From Candidatus Zixiibacteriota bacterium (lineage in GTDB: Bacteria; Zixibacteria; MSB-5A5; GN15; FEB-12): a stretch of DNA of 7,529 nt. This document shows, one piece after another, positions 1-5,334 of the stretch. The stretch spans positions 1 through 7,529 of the forward strand of contig QNAG01000127.1 of assembly GCA_003641415.1 (NCBI GenBank), read 5' to 3'. Below the pieces are notes generated by a model that worked only from the letters and a program-made list of their open reading frames with translations, was not told the DNA's origin and did no database searches. Each line of letters opens with the position of its first letter. Positions within the stretch are counted from its first letter, which is position 1. The translations under genes and the position numbers were made by a program.

Positions 1-45
1 CTTGTGTCCGCCGGTCTCCCGTTCTGGTGCGACGCAAGGCCGCAC
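1..45. other. Non-coding GC-rich left edge
   Basis: No reading frame, RNA gene or repeat can be supported in these first bases. They are GC-rich like the repeat patch that follows and may belong to a repeat cut by the window edge. Confidence 0.3.
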
Positions 46-152
46 CCTACGCGTGATAGGAATGGTTGGGCACAGGCGATAGGAGACAAGCCCCCAGCCT
101 ACGCGCGGGATAGGAATGGTTGCGGCACAGGCGCTAGGAGACAAGCCCCCAG
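46..152. repeat. Tandem 52/55-bp intergenic repeat, two copies
   Basis: Copy 1 is 46-97 and copy 2 is 98-152, directly abutting. Both start CCTACGCG, share GATAGGAATGGTTG and GGCACAGGCG, and end TAGGAGACAAGCCCCCAG. They differ by a 2-nt and a 1-nt indel plus a few substitutions. A degenerate start of a third copy (CCTGCTATGATAATGG) follows at 153-168. There is no coding potential through the unit, so I read it as a non-coding dispersed or tandem repeat. Whether it recurs elsewhere in the genome cannot be seen here. Confidence 0.85.
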
Positions 153-176
153 CCTGCTATGATAATGGAAGTTTTC

Positions 177-205
177 GTAGCCCGGAACCCCTTGGTGGTT
201 CAGGG
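177..205 (+). repeat. 29-nt hairpin repeat, + orientation copy
   Basis: The unit begins GTAG. A stem of CCC (181-183) plus GAACC (185-189) then pairs with GGTTC (197-201) plus GGG (203-205), around a 7-nt loop and one G/A mismatch. It aligns without gaps to two further copies on the - strand (216-244 and 252-280), sharing GTAG, GAACC, the loop pattern and GTTC. Confidence 0.65.
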
Positions 206-215
206 AATCCAAGAA

Positions 216-280
216 GGCGGAACCGCTGAAGGGTTCCACCCTACGGAACTGAGCGGAACTACTAAGGGGTTCTACCCTAC
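216..280 (-). repeat. Two 29-nt hairpin repeats, - orientation copies
   Basis: Read on the - strand, copies at 244-216 and 280-252 both start GTAGGGT, carry GAACCC, and end GTTCCGC. They match each other at 23 of 29 positions and lie 36 nt apart, each preceded by AGTTC. The copy at 216-244 folds into a 9-bp stem (GGTGGAACC with GGTTCCGCC, one G-U pair) around a 7-nt loop. The copy at 252-280 keeps only part of the stem. They lie just past the stop of the - strand ligase gene, so its transcript would carry them as 3' hairpins. There is no U-run to make them clear terminators. Confidence 0.65.
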
Positions 281-317
281 TGAACTTTGATTTGCATTAT
301 CTCTTTTGCATAAATTA

Positions 318-1733
318 TTAACGGGGCTGGTGTTGATACGTCCAGGCGGAGTTAAGGGCAAAGAGAAAAGCCAGAATATAACCTCCTTGACCCCAGGTCC
401 AGGCTCGCATGTAGAACATCGTAATAAAACAGACAAACATCGCTATGAATAGTGCCACTGATACCTGACTGTCTCTTGCATTCCTCTTTGGTTTAAGATG
501 TCCTATTCCCATTCGAAGGCTCTTCCAAAAGAGCACGACAAGGGCGGTTGTGCCAATCAGTCCTGTCTCAGCCAAATAATGCAATAGAACGTTATGAGCT
601 GACATCCCCTTAACGAAAACCCACATAGGCGCCAACTTAACTTCAGGTAGAGCTTCATGAATCACTCGCATATTCCCAATACCAATTCCAACAAAGGGGC
701 TACTAAGAAAACCTTTGATAGCCATTGCCCACAGAGTAAGGCGAGTGGATACGGTTCCTTCCGGATGATGCAATGAAGCAATCAGCCCACTGAGCCGTTG
801 AAGAGTACCTTCAAAAAGAGTTTCTCCAAAGACAATTATAGCTACTCCCAACAGAATAATAGGTATTAACGCCAGTTTAAGGGTTCGAGCAGTCTTGAGA
901 ACTTCTTCACGTTTCGCTTTGCGGTAAGCCGCAAACAACAACACGGGGATAGCGAACACTACCGCCACCAGAGGCGCTCGAGACTGGGTAGCAAAGATAC
1001 CCAAACCGGACACGATGCAGATTATACCGTAAATAATCCGAGATCTTATCGTTTGTGACCAGATTATAAACGCAAGCGCCATAGGTAGCGTGATCATCGC
1101 TAAGTACTGTAGCGCTATTCCAGCCGGTCCGAATGATCGAATTCCACCTCCAGCCAGAGCAAATGGAATAAACGCCAGTACAGAAACTACTGCTGTCAAC
1201 ACCATTAAGAAAATCAGCAAACGCCTGACACTAATTTCGAAAGCATACTTGAATACGAGCCTAAATGCCAAATATACAACGAATATTCTGATTGAAGGCA
1301 TTATAGATTCATGTATGTCATAGGCAAACAAAGCCGACAACCAGGTGCTGAAGATTAAAAAAATGAAGGGAATATCCAGATATGCCGATCGTATTTTTGC
1401 TCCCCCTCGTAAAAAGCTATCCAAGATAAAACCTGCCACTGCTACCAAGAAAAACATATCATACGGCTGAACAGATAAATAGCATAGATGGCGTGGTAGT
1501 GATACCCCTATCAATAGTATAAACAATGCAAAAGACACTCTCGGGTTGACCATCAACACAAGGAACAGTAATCCCCCAAAAAAACTTGTAGCAAGAATTG
1601 GTTTGAAGCCGATTACATACAGCACCGCCGGAGAGAGAAGAACAAGCGAACCTATAACGACAGCATAATTAGAAAAAGGTCTTAAATCATGCTTATAGTC
1701 ATTTTTACTTAAGCCAACATCTGAAAACGACAT
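318..1733 (-). CDS. O-antigen ligase/polymerase family membrane protein (Wzy_C type)
   Basis: This is a 471-residue polytopic inner-membrane protein with roughly 12-14 hydrophobic segments (about residues 22-41, 46-63, 91-109, 119-138, 168-195, 205-226, 230-270, 286-303, 387-402, 425-463). The Wzy_C hallmarks are visible: TQSRAP near 249-254, R331 with W335, the GIGIGN stretch at 349-354, a long polar loop about 304-380, and AHNVLLHYLAETGLIG at 379-394. Known members either polymerise O-antigen or exopolysaccharide repeat units or transfer undecaprenyl-linked glycan to an acceptor at the periplasmic face. Sequence alone does not say which. The ATG start lies 14 nt from a weak GAGAG, so the start is only moderately certain. 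No glycosyltransferase, flippase or chain-length gene accompanies it in this window. It is divergent from mrp, with repeats on both sides. Confidence 0.85.
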   Translation of the reverse strand: MSFSDVGLSKNDYKHDLRPFSNYAVVIGSLVLLSPAVLYVIGFKPILATSFFGGLLFLVLMVNPRVSFALFILLIGVSLPRHLCYLSVQPYDMFFLVAVAGFILDSFLRGGAKIRSAYLDIPFIFLIFSTWLSALFAYDIHESIMPSIRIFVVYLAFRLVFKYAFEISVRRLLIFLMVLTAVVSVLAFIPFALAGGGIRSFGPAGIALQYLAMITLPMALAFIIWSQTIRSRIIYGIICIVSGLGIFATQSRAPLVAVVFAIPVLLFAAYRKAKREEVLKTARTLKLALIPIILLGVAIIVFGETLFEGTLQRLSGLIASLHHPEGTVSTRLTLWAMAIKGFLSSPFVGIGIGNMRVIHEALPEVKLAPMWVFVKGMSAHNVLLHYLAETGLIGTTALVVLFWKSLRMGIGHLKPKRNARDSQVSVALFIAMFVCFITMFYMRAWTWGQGGYILAFLFALNSAWTYQHQPR

Positions 1734-1882
1734 GTTTAAATAAACCGCTCTCTCACCAAATAGGCAACCAATTTGGCTCTTGTCCGGTCAAACTACTCCC
1801 TCATAATTGAAGCATTTAATCCATCCCCGGTTAATGCTTGTTGATAGACCCCTGTCATCGTTTTCATGAGGGCGGAGACAAA

Positions 1883-1913
1883 GTCCCGTCCCTGTGCGGG
1901 GGGGGATTGAAAT
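1883..1913 (+). repeat. Solitary CRISPR-repeat-like unit (type I-C-like), no array
   Basis: The 31-nt unit starts GTCCCGTCCC, continues TGTGCGGGG with a run of eight G, and ends GGATTGAAAT. That layout (GTC start, C-rich arm, short TGTGC loop, G-rich arm, GGATTGAAAC/T end) resembles known type I-C repeats. It occurs once; no second copy is present at spacer distance on either side, and there are no cas genes. It may be a decayed repeat or part of the neighbouring GC-rich hairpin cluster. Not evidence of a functional CRISPR array. Confidence 0.3.
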
Positions 1914-1922
1914 CCGCGTAGA

Positions 1923-1941
1923 GGTCGGCTTTATGTCGCCC
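1923..1941. repeat. GC-rich hairpin with TTTAT loop
   Basis: GGTCGGC (1923-1929) pairs with GTCGCCC (1935-1941) around TTTAT, with one T/C mismatch and one G-T wobble. It sits ten bases after the CRISPR-like unit. Another short stem (GAGAC-AAA-GTCCC, 1876-1888) precedes that unit, giving a chain of three small hairpins typical of dispersed intergenic repeats. There is no T-run on either strand. Confidence 0.4.
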
Positions 1942-1974
1942 GTTCTCAAAACCGCACTCTCAACAAACTTGCAC

Positions 1975-2133
1975 TTAGGATACTTTTTCAACAAGCCCCT
2001 TATCGTGGACATCCTCAAAATACCAGATTTCGGGAACTGTCACAATACCAAATTGTTCTTCTAATATGTTGAGTTTTGATATATATTTGTTCGCAAAAGA
2101 ATCAATTCCGGCTACGGTAGACCGAATACGATA
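1975..2133 (-). pseudogene. Possible remnant of a protein gene (52-codon open frame)
   Basis: On the - strand a frame without an ATG runs 52 codons to TAA at 1975-1977. Its translation has protein-like composition, with stretches such as DSFANKYISKLNILEEQF and EIWYFEDVHDKGLVEKVS. Just upstream another - strand frame, ending at TGA 2102-2104, encodes AVAESYDIRVSLKLISYSVY, so the two might be halves of one gene broken by a frameshift. I do not recognise a family. Chance open frame is a real alternative, since the stretch is short and lies under the mrp upstream region. Confidence 0.2.
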
Positions 2134-2161
2134 TCAGTTTCAATGACACTCTGATATCATA
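2127..2161. promoter_or_regulatory. Operator-like dyad upstream of mrp
   Basis: The arms TACGATATCAG (2127-2137) and CTGATATCATA (2151-2161) are reverse complements at 10 of 11 positions, including a perfect 8-bp core GATATCAG/CTGATATC, separated by 13 nt. The dyad ends 44 nt before the mrp ATG. There is no T-run after it, so a protein-binding site or 5' leader hairpin is more likely than a terminator. No regulator can be named. Confidence 0.4.
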
Positions 2162-2205
2162 ACTTTCAGCCACCGCACGGAATACAACAGAAAGAAGTTT
2201 TGTCA

Positions 2206-3270
2206 ATGCTTAGTAAAGATGATGTTCTCAAAGCCCTCAGCGCCATAAATGAACCAGATGCCAACAAAACTCTTACAGAGCTGGGAATGGTTGGCAATAC
2301 TACCGTAGAAGACGGTAACGTAACAGTTGAAATTATTATCCCTTCACCGGATTACCAAAGAAAAGTTAAAGTCAGCCATGATGTCAAAGCTGTCATTGAA
2401 AAACTCGCTGATGTAAAATCTGTTGACGTGAAGTTGAACATAAAAAATCCACAGCAGGGCGAACAACAGAACAAGACACCGGATAAACAGCACTCACAAT
2501 CTTCCAAATCCAAACCTACTATAAAGCAATTTGCCAAGAGGTATATAGGTGTCGCATCCGGAAAAGGCGGAGTTGGAAAATCCACTATCACGGCCAATCT
2601 GGCTGTTGCTCTTGCTCGCATGGGGCACAAGGTTGGTGTTTTGGATGCTGACGTATACGGTTTCTCTATCCCACGGATGCTTGGTGTTACCGAGCAACCT
2701 ACAGCTGTTGACAATAATCTGGTTCCACCTCGCCTTAATGATAACCTTCAGGTAATTTCGATGGGTTTCTTTGTCAACGAAGATGAACCCGTTATCTGGC
2801 GCGGACCTCTTCTGCACAAGGCAATCACTCAGTTTATGACAGATGTGATTTGGGATGATCTTGATTTTCTACTTATAGATTTACCTCCAGGTACTGGCGA
2901 CGTTTCCATAACGATTTCCCAAGCTCTCCCTTCAGCAGAGTTATTAGTTGTCACCACACCGCAAGCTACCGCTACTCATGTGGCTGGTCGCGTCGCTAAG
3001 ATGGCCACTCGCACCAAGTTAAAAGTGATTGGCGTTATTGAGAATATGTCATATTACGAGAATGGTGACCAAAAGGAATATATCTTTGGTAAAGATGGTG
3101 GCAAACAACTCGCACAGAGTTTGAATGTACCTTTGCTTGGGGAAGTGCCCCTGAAGAAGTCAATCCGCGAAAGTTGTGATAACGGTCAACCTATTGTAAC
3201 TGAAGGTAACCCTTCTGAAGTTTCACTCTTTATGGATATGGCTGAACACTTAGTTCGCCTTGGCGGCTGA
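2206..3270 (+). CDS. mrp: Mrp/NBP35-family Fe-S cluster carrier P-loop ATPase
   Basis: This cytosolic ATPase is expected to bind and hand over Fe-S clusters to apoproteins. From the chosen ATG (354 aa), residues about 2-78 form a MIP18/DUF59 domain. A polar Gln/Lys/Ser linker follows to about 108, then a ParA/MinD-like domain with deviant Walker A GKGGVGKST (119-127), DADVYGFSIPRMLG just after it, and Walker B LLIDLPPGTGD (222-232). The end matches Mrp: GVIENMS, IFGKDGGKQLA, PLLGEVPL, SIRES. The family's usual CxxC between ENMS and IFG is missing (YYENGDQKEY instead), and the only cysteine is in RESCDNG. ATG 2206 is preferred over in-frame TTG 2200 because AAAGAAG (2191-2197) is 8 nt upstream of the ATG but only 2 nt from the TTG. 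The gene ends with tandem stops TGA TAA. Confidence 0.95.
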   Translation: MLSKDDVLKALSAINEPDANKTLTELGMVGNTTVEDGNVTVEIIIPSPDYQRKVKVSHDVKAVIEKLADVKSVDVKLNIKNPQQGEQQNKTPDKQHSQSSKSKPTIKQFAKRYIGVASGKGGVGKSTITANLAVALARMGHKVGVLDADVYGFSIPRMLGVTEQPTAVDNNLVPPRLNDNLQVISMGFFVNEDEPVIWRGPLLHKAITQFMTDVIWDDLDFLLIDLPPGTGDVSITISQALPSAELLVVTTPQATATHVAGRVAKMATRTKLKVIGVIENMSYYENGDQKEYIFGKDGGKQLAQSLNVPLLGEVPLKKSIRESCDNGQPIVTEGNPSEVSLFMDMAEHLVRLGG

Positions 3271-3294
3271 TAACTTGTTAAGATAAAGTGATTT

Positions 3295-3336
3295 CGCAAG
3301 GTGGTGTTTTTAGTAATGTAAAGAGACCGCCTTGCG
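3295..3336 (+). other. Long-looped hairpin after mrp
   Basis: CGCAAGGTGG (3295-3304) pairs fully with CCGCCTTGCG (3327-3336), allowing one G-U pair, around a 22-nt loop. It begins 24 nt after the mrp stop. No U-run follows, so it is not a standard terminator. The left arm can also pair with CGCCTTG at 3256-3262 at the end of mrp, giving two mutually exclusive folds. It may protect the mrp mRNA 3' end. Confidence 0.45.
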
Positions 3337-3507
3337 TTGACTTGGATGAATATTTATCTGTTTCTATAACAAGCCACCTAACAGGCAGTTCACATTTATT
3401 CATTATTAATTGCACGGTTTGCTTGACCTCCAGCTTAAGTTTGTCTATTCATAGATGTGAAAGCTACTGAATTACAAAATGTTTACAAGTTGTGGGGTTT
3501 TTAATGT

Positions 3508-3532
3508 GATGTACCGTAATATGCTGTACATC
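3508..3532. promoter_or_regulatory. Perfect 7-bp dyad upstream of dnaA
   Basis: GATGTAC (3508-3514) and GTACATC (3526-3532) are perfect reverse complements with an 11-nt spacer, about 145 nt before the dnaA start. This is the size of a dimeric regulator site. It overlaps the end of one weak promoter candidate (TTTACA-N17-TGTGAT), which would suit repression, but that pairing is inference. Confidence 0.35.
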
Positions 3533-3540
3533 TGTTGCTT

Positions 3541-3567
3541 ACAAAAACAGCCGCAACTGTTTTTTGT
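3541..3567 (+). terminator. Weak A/T-rich hairpin with T-run, possible terminator
   Basis: ACAAAAACAG (3541-3550) pairs with CTGTTTTTTGT (3557-3567) around CCGCAA, with one unpaired T. The stem has only three GC-containing pairs at its tip and the T-run is itself the stem arm, giving a bidirectional A/U hairpin. It could end transcripts coming from mrp. It could equally be a structural part of the origin. Confidence 0.25.
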
Positions 3568-3576
3568 TAATAAATA

Positions 3577-3585
3577 TGTGGATAA
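3577..3585 (-). promoter_or_regulatory. Perfect consensus DnaA box
   Basis: TGTGGATAA on the + strand is the exact complement of TTATCCACA, the strongest DnaA box. It lies 91 nt before the dnaA ATG, where it could serve dnaA autoregulation, origin function or both. Confidence 0.7.
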
Positions 3586-3676
3586 CTCGTGTGTCGGGCT
3601 TTCATAGAATAGATAACCGCCTGAACAGGAACAAATTTTGAAAACACAGATTGTGAACAACTGAGGGGGAATCAGT

Positions 3677-5050
3677 ATGGATTTACAAGAAACTGTGAAA
3701 AACTCACAACAATGGAAGGATTGTCTTCATTACATCTCTCGGAGAGTAAAAGAACAATCCTTCAATACCTGGATCAAACCTATCCAGGGGGAAACTAATG
3801 GTAATGGCCAGTTTAAGTTAGCCGTGCCCAACCAATTTGTTGCCGACTGGATAGAGAGTCACTTCTCGGGGGTAATTGATGAAGCTTTTAGAGAAGTTCT
3901 CGGGCATAAATATAGCGTAGAATACGTTATAGCGAAAAATAAATCTATTGATAGTGGTGTAAATCAAACCAGTATTGATTTCAACCACACGATAGAAATT
4001 CCCGCTACCCGTCCAGAAAGCTCTCACCGCCACAACCTCAATAGAAAATACGGTTTTGACTCTCTGGTTGTTGGTGACTTTAATCAATTTGCTTGTGCTG
4101 CCGCTATGGCGGTTGCCGAGGGTCCCGGTCTCACCAAGTATAATCCGCTCTTCATTTACGGCGGAACAGGATTAGGTAAGACTCATATCGTGCAAGCTAT
4201 AGGAAATGCTATTATCGATAGTTTTCCTTCCAAACGAGTCGTATACGCAACATCCGAGAAATTCACCTCGGATTTTATTGCTTCAATCTCAGATCATTCT
4301 ATTTCAGCCTTTACCAGGGCCTATCGTAATGTTGATGTTTTGATAATTGATGATATTCAATTTTTCACTGGTAAGGAATCGACCCAAGAACAATTCTTCC
4401 ACACATTTAACACGCTTCATCATCAGGGAAAGCAAATTATTCTTTCGTCTGATCGTCCACCTCGAGAAATCAAGGGTCTTGAAGAAAGGCTTTTATCCCG
4501 TTTCTCGTGGGGACTGGTGACCGATCTTCAAGCTCCCGACATGGAAAACAGAACCGCTATTTTGTATAAGAAACTTGAGTCAGAGGGGGTCGATCTACCC
4601 GAAAACGTACTTCGTTATATCGCTGGTAAAGTTTCAACCAACATCCGCGAGCTTGAGGGCGCTCTTATCAGATTACTGGCGTATGCTTCCCTTACAAACG
4701 CCCTTGTCGATCTGGAACTTGCAAAAAAAGTTCTAAGCGACACTATGGTTCAACGGAGAAAAGCAATTGATATTGATTCTATCCGGAAGAAAACAGCAGA
4801 GAATTTTGGGGTTGAACCTGAATTGTTGAAGGCTAAGAAGAAAACTTCAGAAATCGTATTAGCCAGGCATGTTGCTATGTACTTGTCACGCTCCCTTACA
4901 AAGAACTCTCTTAAAACGATAGGTGAAGCTTTTGGTGGTCGAGATCACTCTACAGTGATTCATGCATGTGATATTATTTCAAAAAAGATGTCATTAGACC
5001 CTATTTTGCGGGAGACGATTGACAAGGTATCCGCTTCTTTATTGTATTAA
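3677..5050 (+). CDS. dnaA: Chromosomal replication initiator protein DnaA
   Basis: DnaA binds 9-bp boxes at oriC, oligomerises with ATP and melts the adjacent AT-rich DNA. The 457-residue length is typical. Domain I is about 1-85 (WKDCLHYISRRVKEQSFNTW region), followed by a short domain II linker to about 118. AAA+ domain III starts at KYGFDSLVVGDFNQFA. It shows Walker A GGTGLGKTH (162-170), Walker B VLIIDD (221-226), sensor I SSD (257-259), box VII RLLSRFSWGL (271-280) and sensor II NIRELEGAL (322-330). Domain IV ends with the signature GRDHSTVIHA (421-430) in the DNA-binding helix-turn-helix. Nothing key is missing. A strong GAGGGGGA (3663-3670) sits 6 nt before the ATG. DnaA boxes on both sides suggest autoregulation. 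Confidence 0.99.
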   Translation: MDLQETVKNSQQWKDCLHYISRRVKEQSFNTWIKPIQGETNGNGQFKLAVPNQFVADWIESHFSGVIDEAFREVLGHKYSVEYVIAKNKSIDSGVNQTSIDFNHTIEIPATRPESSHRHNLNRKYGFDSLVVGDFNQFACAAAMAVAEGPGLTKYNPLFIYGGTGLGKTHIVQAIGNAIIDSFPSKRVVYATSEKFTSDFIASISDHSISAFTRAYRNVDVLIIDDIQFFTGKESTQEQFFHTFNTLHHQGKQIILSSDRPPREIKGLEERLLSRFSWGLVTDLQAPDMENRTAILYKKLESEGVDLPENVLRYIAGKVSTNIRELEGALIRLLAYASLTNALVDLELAKKVLSDTMVQRRKAIDIDSIRKKTAENFGVEPELLKAKKKTSEIVLARHVAMYLSRSLTKNSLKTIGEAFGGRDHSTVIHACDIISKKMSLDPILRETIDKVSASLLY

Positions 5051-5089
5051 CATTTTATAGGAAAACATGGTTGATAAAAATAAGAAGTC

Positions 5090-5135
5090 TGTGGAAATTA
5101 TGATTTATGTGTAAAACTACTTGCAATGTGAATTA
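5090..5135 (-). promoter_or_regulatory. Array of three DnaA-box-like sites
   Basis: TGTGGAAAT (5090-5098), TGTGTAAAA (5108-5116) and TGTGAATTA (5127-5135) match the complement of TTWTNCACA at 8, 9 and 8 of 9 positions. All three face the same way and are spaced 18 and 19 nt start to start. A fourth, TGTGGAAAC at 5304-5312, matches 8 of 9. In such AT-rich DNA single 8/9 matches are weak, but shared orientation and regular spacing favour real sites. Confidence 0.5.
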
Positions 5136-5190
5136 ACTGGTGAAATCTTTGTTGTTAATTAGAGTTTATAAAAGAAAGTTTAAGCTGTTG

Positions 5191-5252
5191 CCTGTTAAGA
5201 GTTATGTATATCATAATAGACAGTAAAATGGAGTTGTTAACATCTTAACAGG
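5191..5252. repeat. 10-bp inverted repeat abutting the unwinding tract
   Basis: CCTGTTAAGA (5191-5200) and TCTTAACAGG (5243-5252) are perfect reverse complements, separated by 42 nt. Allowing one bulged base, the match extends four bases inward (GTTA with TAAC). The right arm touches the DnaA-trio tract with no gap, the position where B. subtilis oriC has its last DnaA box, which also ends ACAGG. Confidence 0.6.
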
Positions 5253-5300
5253 TATTACTATTACTATATTTTTCTAAATAGACAAAGAAATAATAAATGA
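5253..5300 (+). other. DNA unwinding element with DnaA-trio repeats
   Basis: Four consecutive triplets TTA CTA TTA CTA (5255-5266) read 3'-AAT GAT AAT GAT-5' on the other strand, matching the DnaA-trio consensus 3'-(G/A)AT-5'. TATATTTTTC and further A/T follow. Only 7 of 48 bases in this tract are G or C. The arrangement closely resembles the CTACTATTACTTCTACTATT tract of the B. subtilis origin. Confidence 0.6.
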
Positions 5301-5321
5301 ATCTGTGGAAACAATTGCGCT

Positions 5322-5325
5322 GGAG
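5322..5325 (+). promoter_or_regulatory. Ribosome binding site setting the dnaN start
   Basis: GGAG lies 9 nt before ATG 5335, which begins MKFTLPKSRL as expected for a clamp N-terminus. The alternative in-frame GTG 5305 lies inside a DnaA-box-like site and has no Shine-Dalgarno before it. Confidence 0.6.
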
Positions 5326-5334
5326 ATTGCGCTG

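Larger units (their letters stand above)
1734..2205. other. Divergent intergenic region between ligase gene and mrp
   Basis: This stretch separates the - strand ligase gene from + strand mrp and must hold both promoters, but I find no convincing -35/-10 pair. It contains a small dyad CCAAAT-N9-ATTTGG (1756-1776), a GC-rich hairpin cluster with a CRISPR-like unit (about 1871-1941), a possible decayed frame on the - strand (1975-2133), and an 11-bp dyad close to mrp (2127-2161). A 76-codon open frame at 1788-2018 (-) runs through the hairpins and does not look like a protein. Confidence 0.6.
3271..3676. other. mrp-dnaA intergenic region, possible upstream oriC arm
   Basis: These 406 bases hold no credible gene. 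In order they contain a long-looped hairpin (3295-3336), an AT-rich stretch, a 7-bp dyad (3508-3532), an A/T-rich hairpin (3541-3567), one perfect DnaA box (3577-3585) and a near-match TGTGAACAA (3652-3660) just before the dnaA ribosome site. The dnaA promoter must lie here. Weak candidates are TTGACC at 3423-3428 with TATTCA 17 nt on, and TTTACA at 3482-3487 with TGTGAT 17 nt on; neither is convincing. With the dnaA-dnaN gap this could make a bipartite origin as in Bacillus subtilis. Confidence 0.5.
5051..5334. other. Candidate oriC (dnaA-dnaN intergenic region)
   Basis: No gene is present. The stretch is strongly AT-rich and ordered as in known bacterial origins. DnaA-box-like sites come first (5090-5135), then a long-armed inverted repeat (5191-5252), then a DnaA-trio/AT-rich tract (5253-5300), then another box-like TGTGGAAAC (5304-5312) and the dnaN ribosome site. 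The dnaA-dnaN gap is the classic origin position. I see no clear terminator for dnaA, and a dnaN promoter probably overlaps the AT tract. Confidence 0.7.

Noticed and set aside
1..45. A further inverted copy of the 52-bp repeat at the left edge
   Set aside because: Only CTTGT and scattered bases match the reverse complement of the unit, too little to call.
291..311. Direct repeat TTTGCAT at 291-297 and 305-311
   Set aside because: Seven bases in AT-rich DNA with no other supporting structure; likely chance.
1090..1323. Frame antisense to the ligase gene
   Set aside because: It is a shadow of a well-supported membrane protein gene, with no ribosome site or family match. The same applies to the antisense frames inside mrp, dnaA and dnaN.
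1756..1776. CCAAAT-N9-ATTTGG dyad upstream of the ligase gene
   Set aside because: Six-base A/T-leaning arms are expected by chance at this frequency, and no promoter could be placed around it.
1883..1985. A CRISPR array
   Set aside because: Only one repeat-like unit exists. No copy follows at spacer distance, and no cas gene is in the window.
1788..2018. 76-codon open frame on the - strand
   Set aside because: It runs through GC-rich hairpins and the CRISPR-like unit, has low-complexity Pro/Arg/Thr-rich translation, lacks a Shine-Dalgarno, and has no recognisable motif.
3288..3470. 60-codon + strand frame after mrp
   Set aside because: It starts at a GTG without ribosome site, spans the long-looped hairpin, and has a Ser/His/Cys-rich translation with no family resemblance.
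3472..3660. 62-codon - strand frame before dnaA
   Set aside because: It covers the DnaA box, dyad and A/T hairpin antisense to the dnaA leader. Its Cys/Tyr-rich translation looks like chance.
5305..5334. Upstream GTG start for dnaN adding ten residues
   Set aside because: The GTG lies in a DnaA-box-like site with no Shine-Dalgarno. ATG 5335 has GGAG at 9 nt and gives the expected clamp N-terminus.
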